This document shows, piece by piece, positions 5,666 through 5,848 of a DNA stretch of 5,848 bases (position 1 is its first letter; every line of letters begins with the position of its first letter). The notes below the pieces were generated by a model. The model was not told the origin of the DNA. It made no database searches and saw nothing but the letters and a program-made list of their open reading frames with translations. This DNA comes from Planctomycetota bacterium (lineage in GTDB: Bacteria > Planctomycetota > Phycisphaerae > UBA1845 > PWPN01), in assembly GCA_016209665.1 (NCBI GenBank), contig JACQVT010000431.1, forward strand, positions 1-5,848, in the 5' to 3' direction. The position numbers and the translations under genes are program-made.

Positions 5666-5721
5666 ACAAAGGGCTGGGTGGCCGAGGGCGGTTACCTGCC
5701 CTCGGCCACCCAGCCCTTTGT
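5666..5721. repeat. Perfect 24-bp inverted repeat (long hairpin)
   Basis: Bases 5666-5689 are exactly the reverse complement of 5698-5721: 24 bp without mismatch, separated by 8 nt. Inside the loop a further G-U (5690/5697) and G-C (5691/5696) pair leave a 4-nt TTAC loop, and a G-U pair (5665/5722) extends the base. The outer ends read ACAAAGGGC and GCCCTTTGT. After the stem comes TGTCGTCGCC rather than a run of T, so a canonical intrinsic terminator is doubtful, though the TTTGTTGT portion could help on the plus strand. Alternatives are a bidirectional transcription stop, a dispersed palindromic repeat of the REP/MITE type, or part of the adjoining mobile element. Confidence 0.9.
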
Positions 5722-5754
5722 TGTCGTCGCCCGGCGAAAATGCGGGGATGACCT

Positions 5755-5773
5755 GAAAAAGTAGAATGTCCCC
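5755..5773 (+). repeat. Direct repeat copy 1 (AT-rich 19-mer)
   Basis: GAAAAAGTAGAATGTCCCC occurs here and again, identical, at 5791-5809, with a start-to-start period of 36 bp. Flanking bases are also similar (CCT/CCC before; CTT/TTT after). The run of A is unlike the surrounding GC-rich sequence. Confidence 0.93.
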
Positions 5774-5790
5774 CTTATTCTCGTTGGCCC

Positions 5791-5809
5791 GAAAAAGTAG
5801 AATGTCCCC
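5791..5809 (+). repeat. Direct repeat copy 2 (AT-rich 19-mer)
   Basis: Second identical copy of the 19-mer at 5755-5773. Two similar short repeats in tandem near an end, both in the same orientation, are what several IS families use as transposase-binding sites. The spacing and only two copies argue against a CRISPR array: the 17-nt interval is too short for a spacer. Confidence 0.93.
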
Positions 5810-5848
5810 TTTGTTTCCCTATCAAGCAGCAGCGGCACCGATATGGAG

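Larger units (their letters stand above)
5752..5848 (-). mobile_element. Probable end of an insertion sequence continuing beyond the window
   Basis: The region combines the two tandem 19-bp repeats with, on the minus strand, a short open frame entering from the window edge: eight codons (LHIGAAAA) ending in TGA 5824-5822, directly followed by TAG 5821-5819. Transposase genes commonly stop just inside the terminal repeats, and this order (coding end, stop, terminal repeats, outside DNA) fits that. The outer boundary is set at the start of the first repeat and is approximate; no target-site duplication can be checked because the other end is missing. IS family not determined; multiple terminal repeats occur for example in IS21-type elements. 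The identification is inference from repeat architecture. Confidence 0.4.

Noticed and set aside
5296..5751. A 151-codon plus-strand frame overlapping the PAS-like gene and the hairpin
   Set aside because: Arg/Gly/Pro-rich, no domain, no good ribosome site, and it reads through the perfect hairpin.
5447..5764. A 105-codon plus-strand frame across the hairpin
   Set aside because: No recognised domain and no convincing start site; it spans the 24-bp inverted repeat and ends in the first AT-rich repeat.
5755..5809. CRISPR array
   Set aside because: Only two repeats of 19 bp with a 17-bp interval, no further units and no cas genes.
5842..5848. ATG at 5843 as the start of a plus-strand transposase
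   Set aside because: Only two codons are visible and no ribosome site precedes it; the minus-strand coding end with tandem stops fits the repeat layout better.

Overview
The window is high-GC bacterial DNA with long open frames on both strands. The mix of genes suggests a planctomycete-like (Planctomycetota, possibly Phycisphaerae) or similar environmental genome: an exported caspase-fold protein with a C-terminal sorting-type tail, an exported family-20 glycoside hydrolase, a stand-alone addiction-module antitoxin and a very small PAS-type protein. The taxonomic guess is an inference from gene types and base composition; no marker gene is present.

Layout, left to right. Positions 1-1005 (+) hold the C-terminal ~334 codons of a mannitol-1-phosphate 5-dehydrogenase-type enzyme, cut by the window edge. 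A 219-bp gap rich in inverted repeats leads into 1225-2238 (+), an exported caspase-like (peptidase C14/metacaspase fold) protein. Its 3' end overlaps by 72 bp, tail to tail, the 3' end of a large family-20 beta-N-acetylhexosaminidase-type gene on the minus strand (4257-2167). Upstream of that hydrolase, also on the minus strand, are a small antitoxin-like gene (4521-4297) without a toxin partner and a Bfd-like [2Fe-2S] protein (4860-4585). Both small genes have a -10-like box only 6-8 nt before the ATG and no Shine-Dalgarno sequence, so they may be leaderless. Divergent from the Bfd-like gene is an 82-residue PAS-like protein (5123-5371, +), preceded by two hairpins.

From 5372 to the right edge I see no convincing gene. 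This stretch holds a perfect 24-bp-stem hairpin (5666-5721) and then two copies of an AT-rich 19-mer spaced 36 bp apart (5755 and 5791). These look like the end of an insertion sequence whose body lies beyond the window; a possible transposase C-terminus enters on the minus strand at 5848-5822.

The genes do not form one obvious pathway. The mannitol enzyme and the hexosaminidase both fit carbohydrate use, and the caspase-like protein and the hexosaminidase both look exported. I find no clear new multi-gene system. The most interesting local signals are the anchored caspase-like protein with its convergent overlap, the candidate leaderless promoters, and the hairpin plus IS-end repeat cluster at the right edge.
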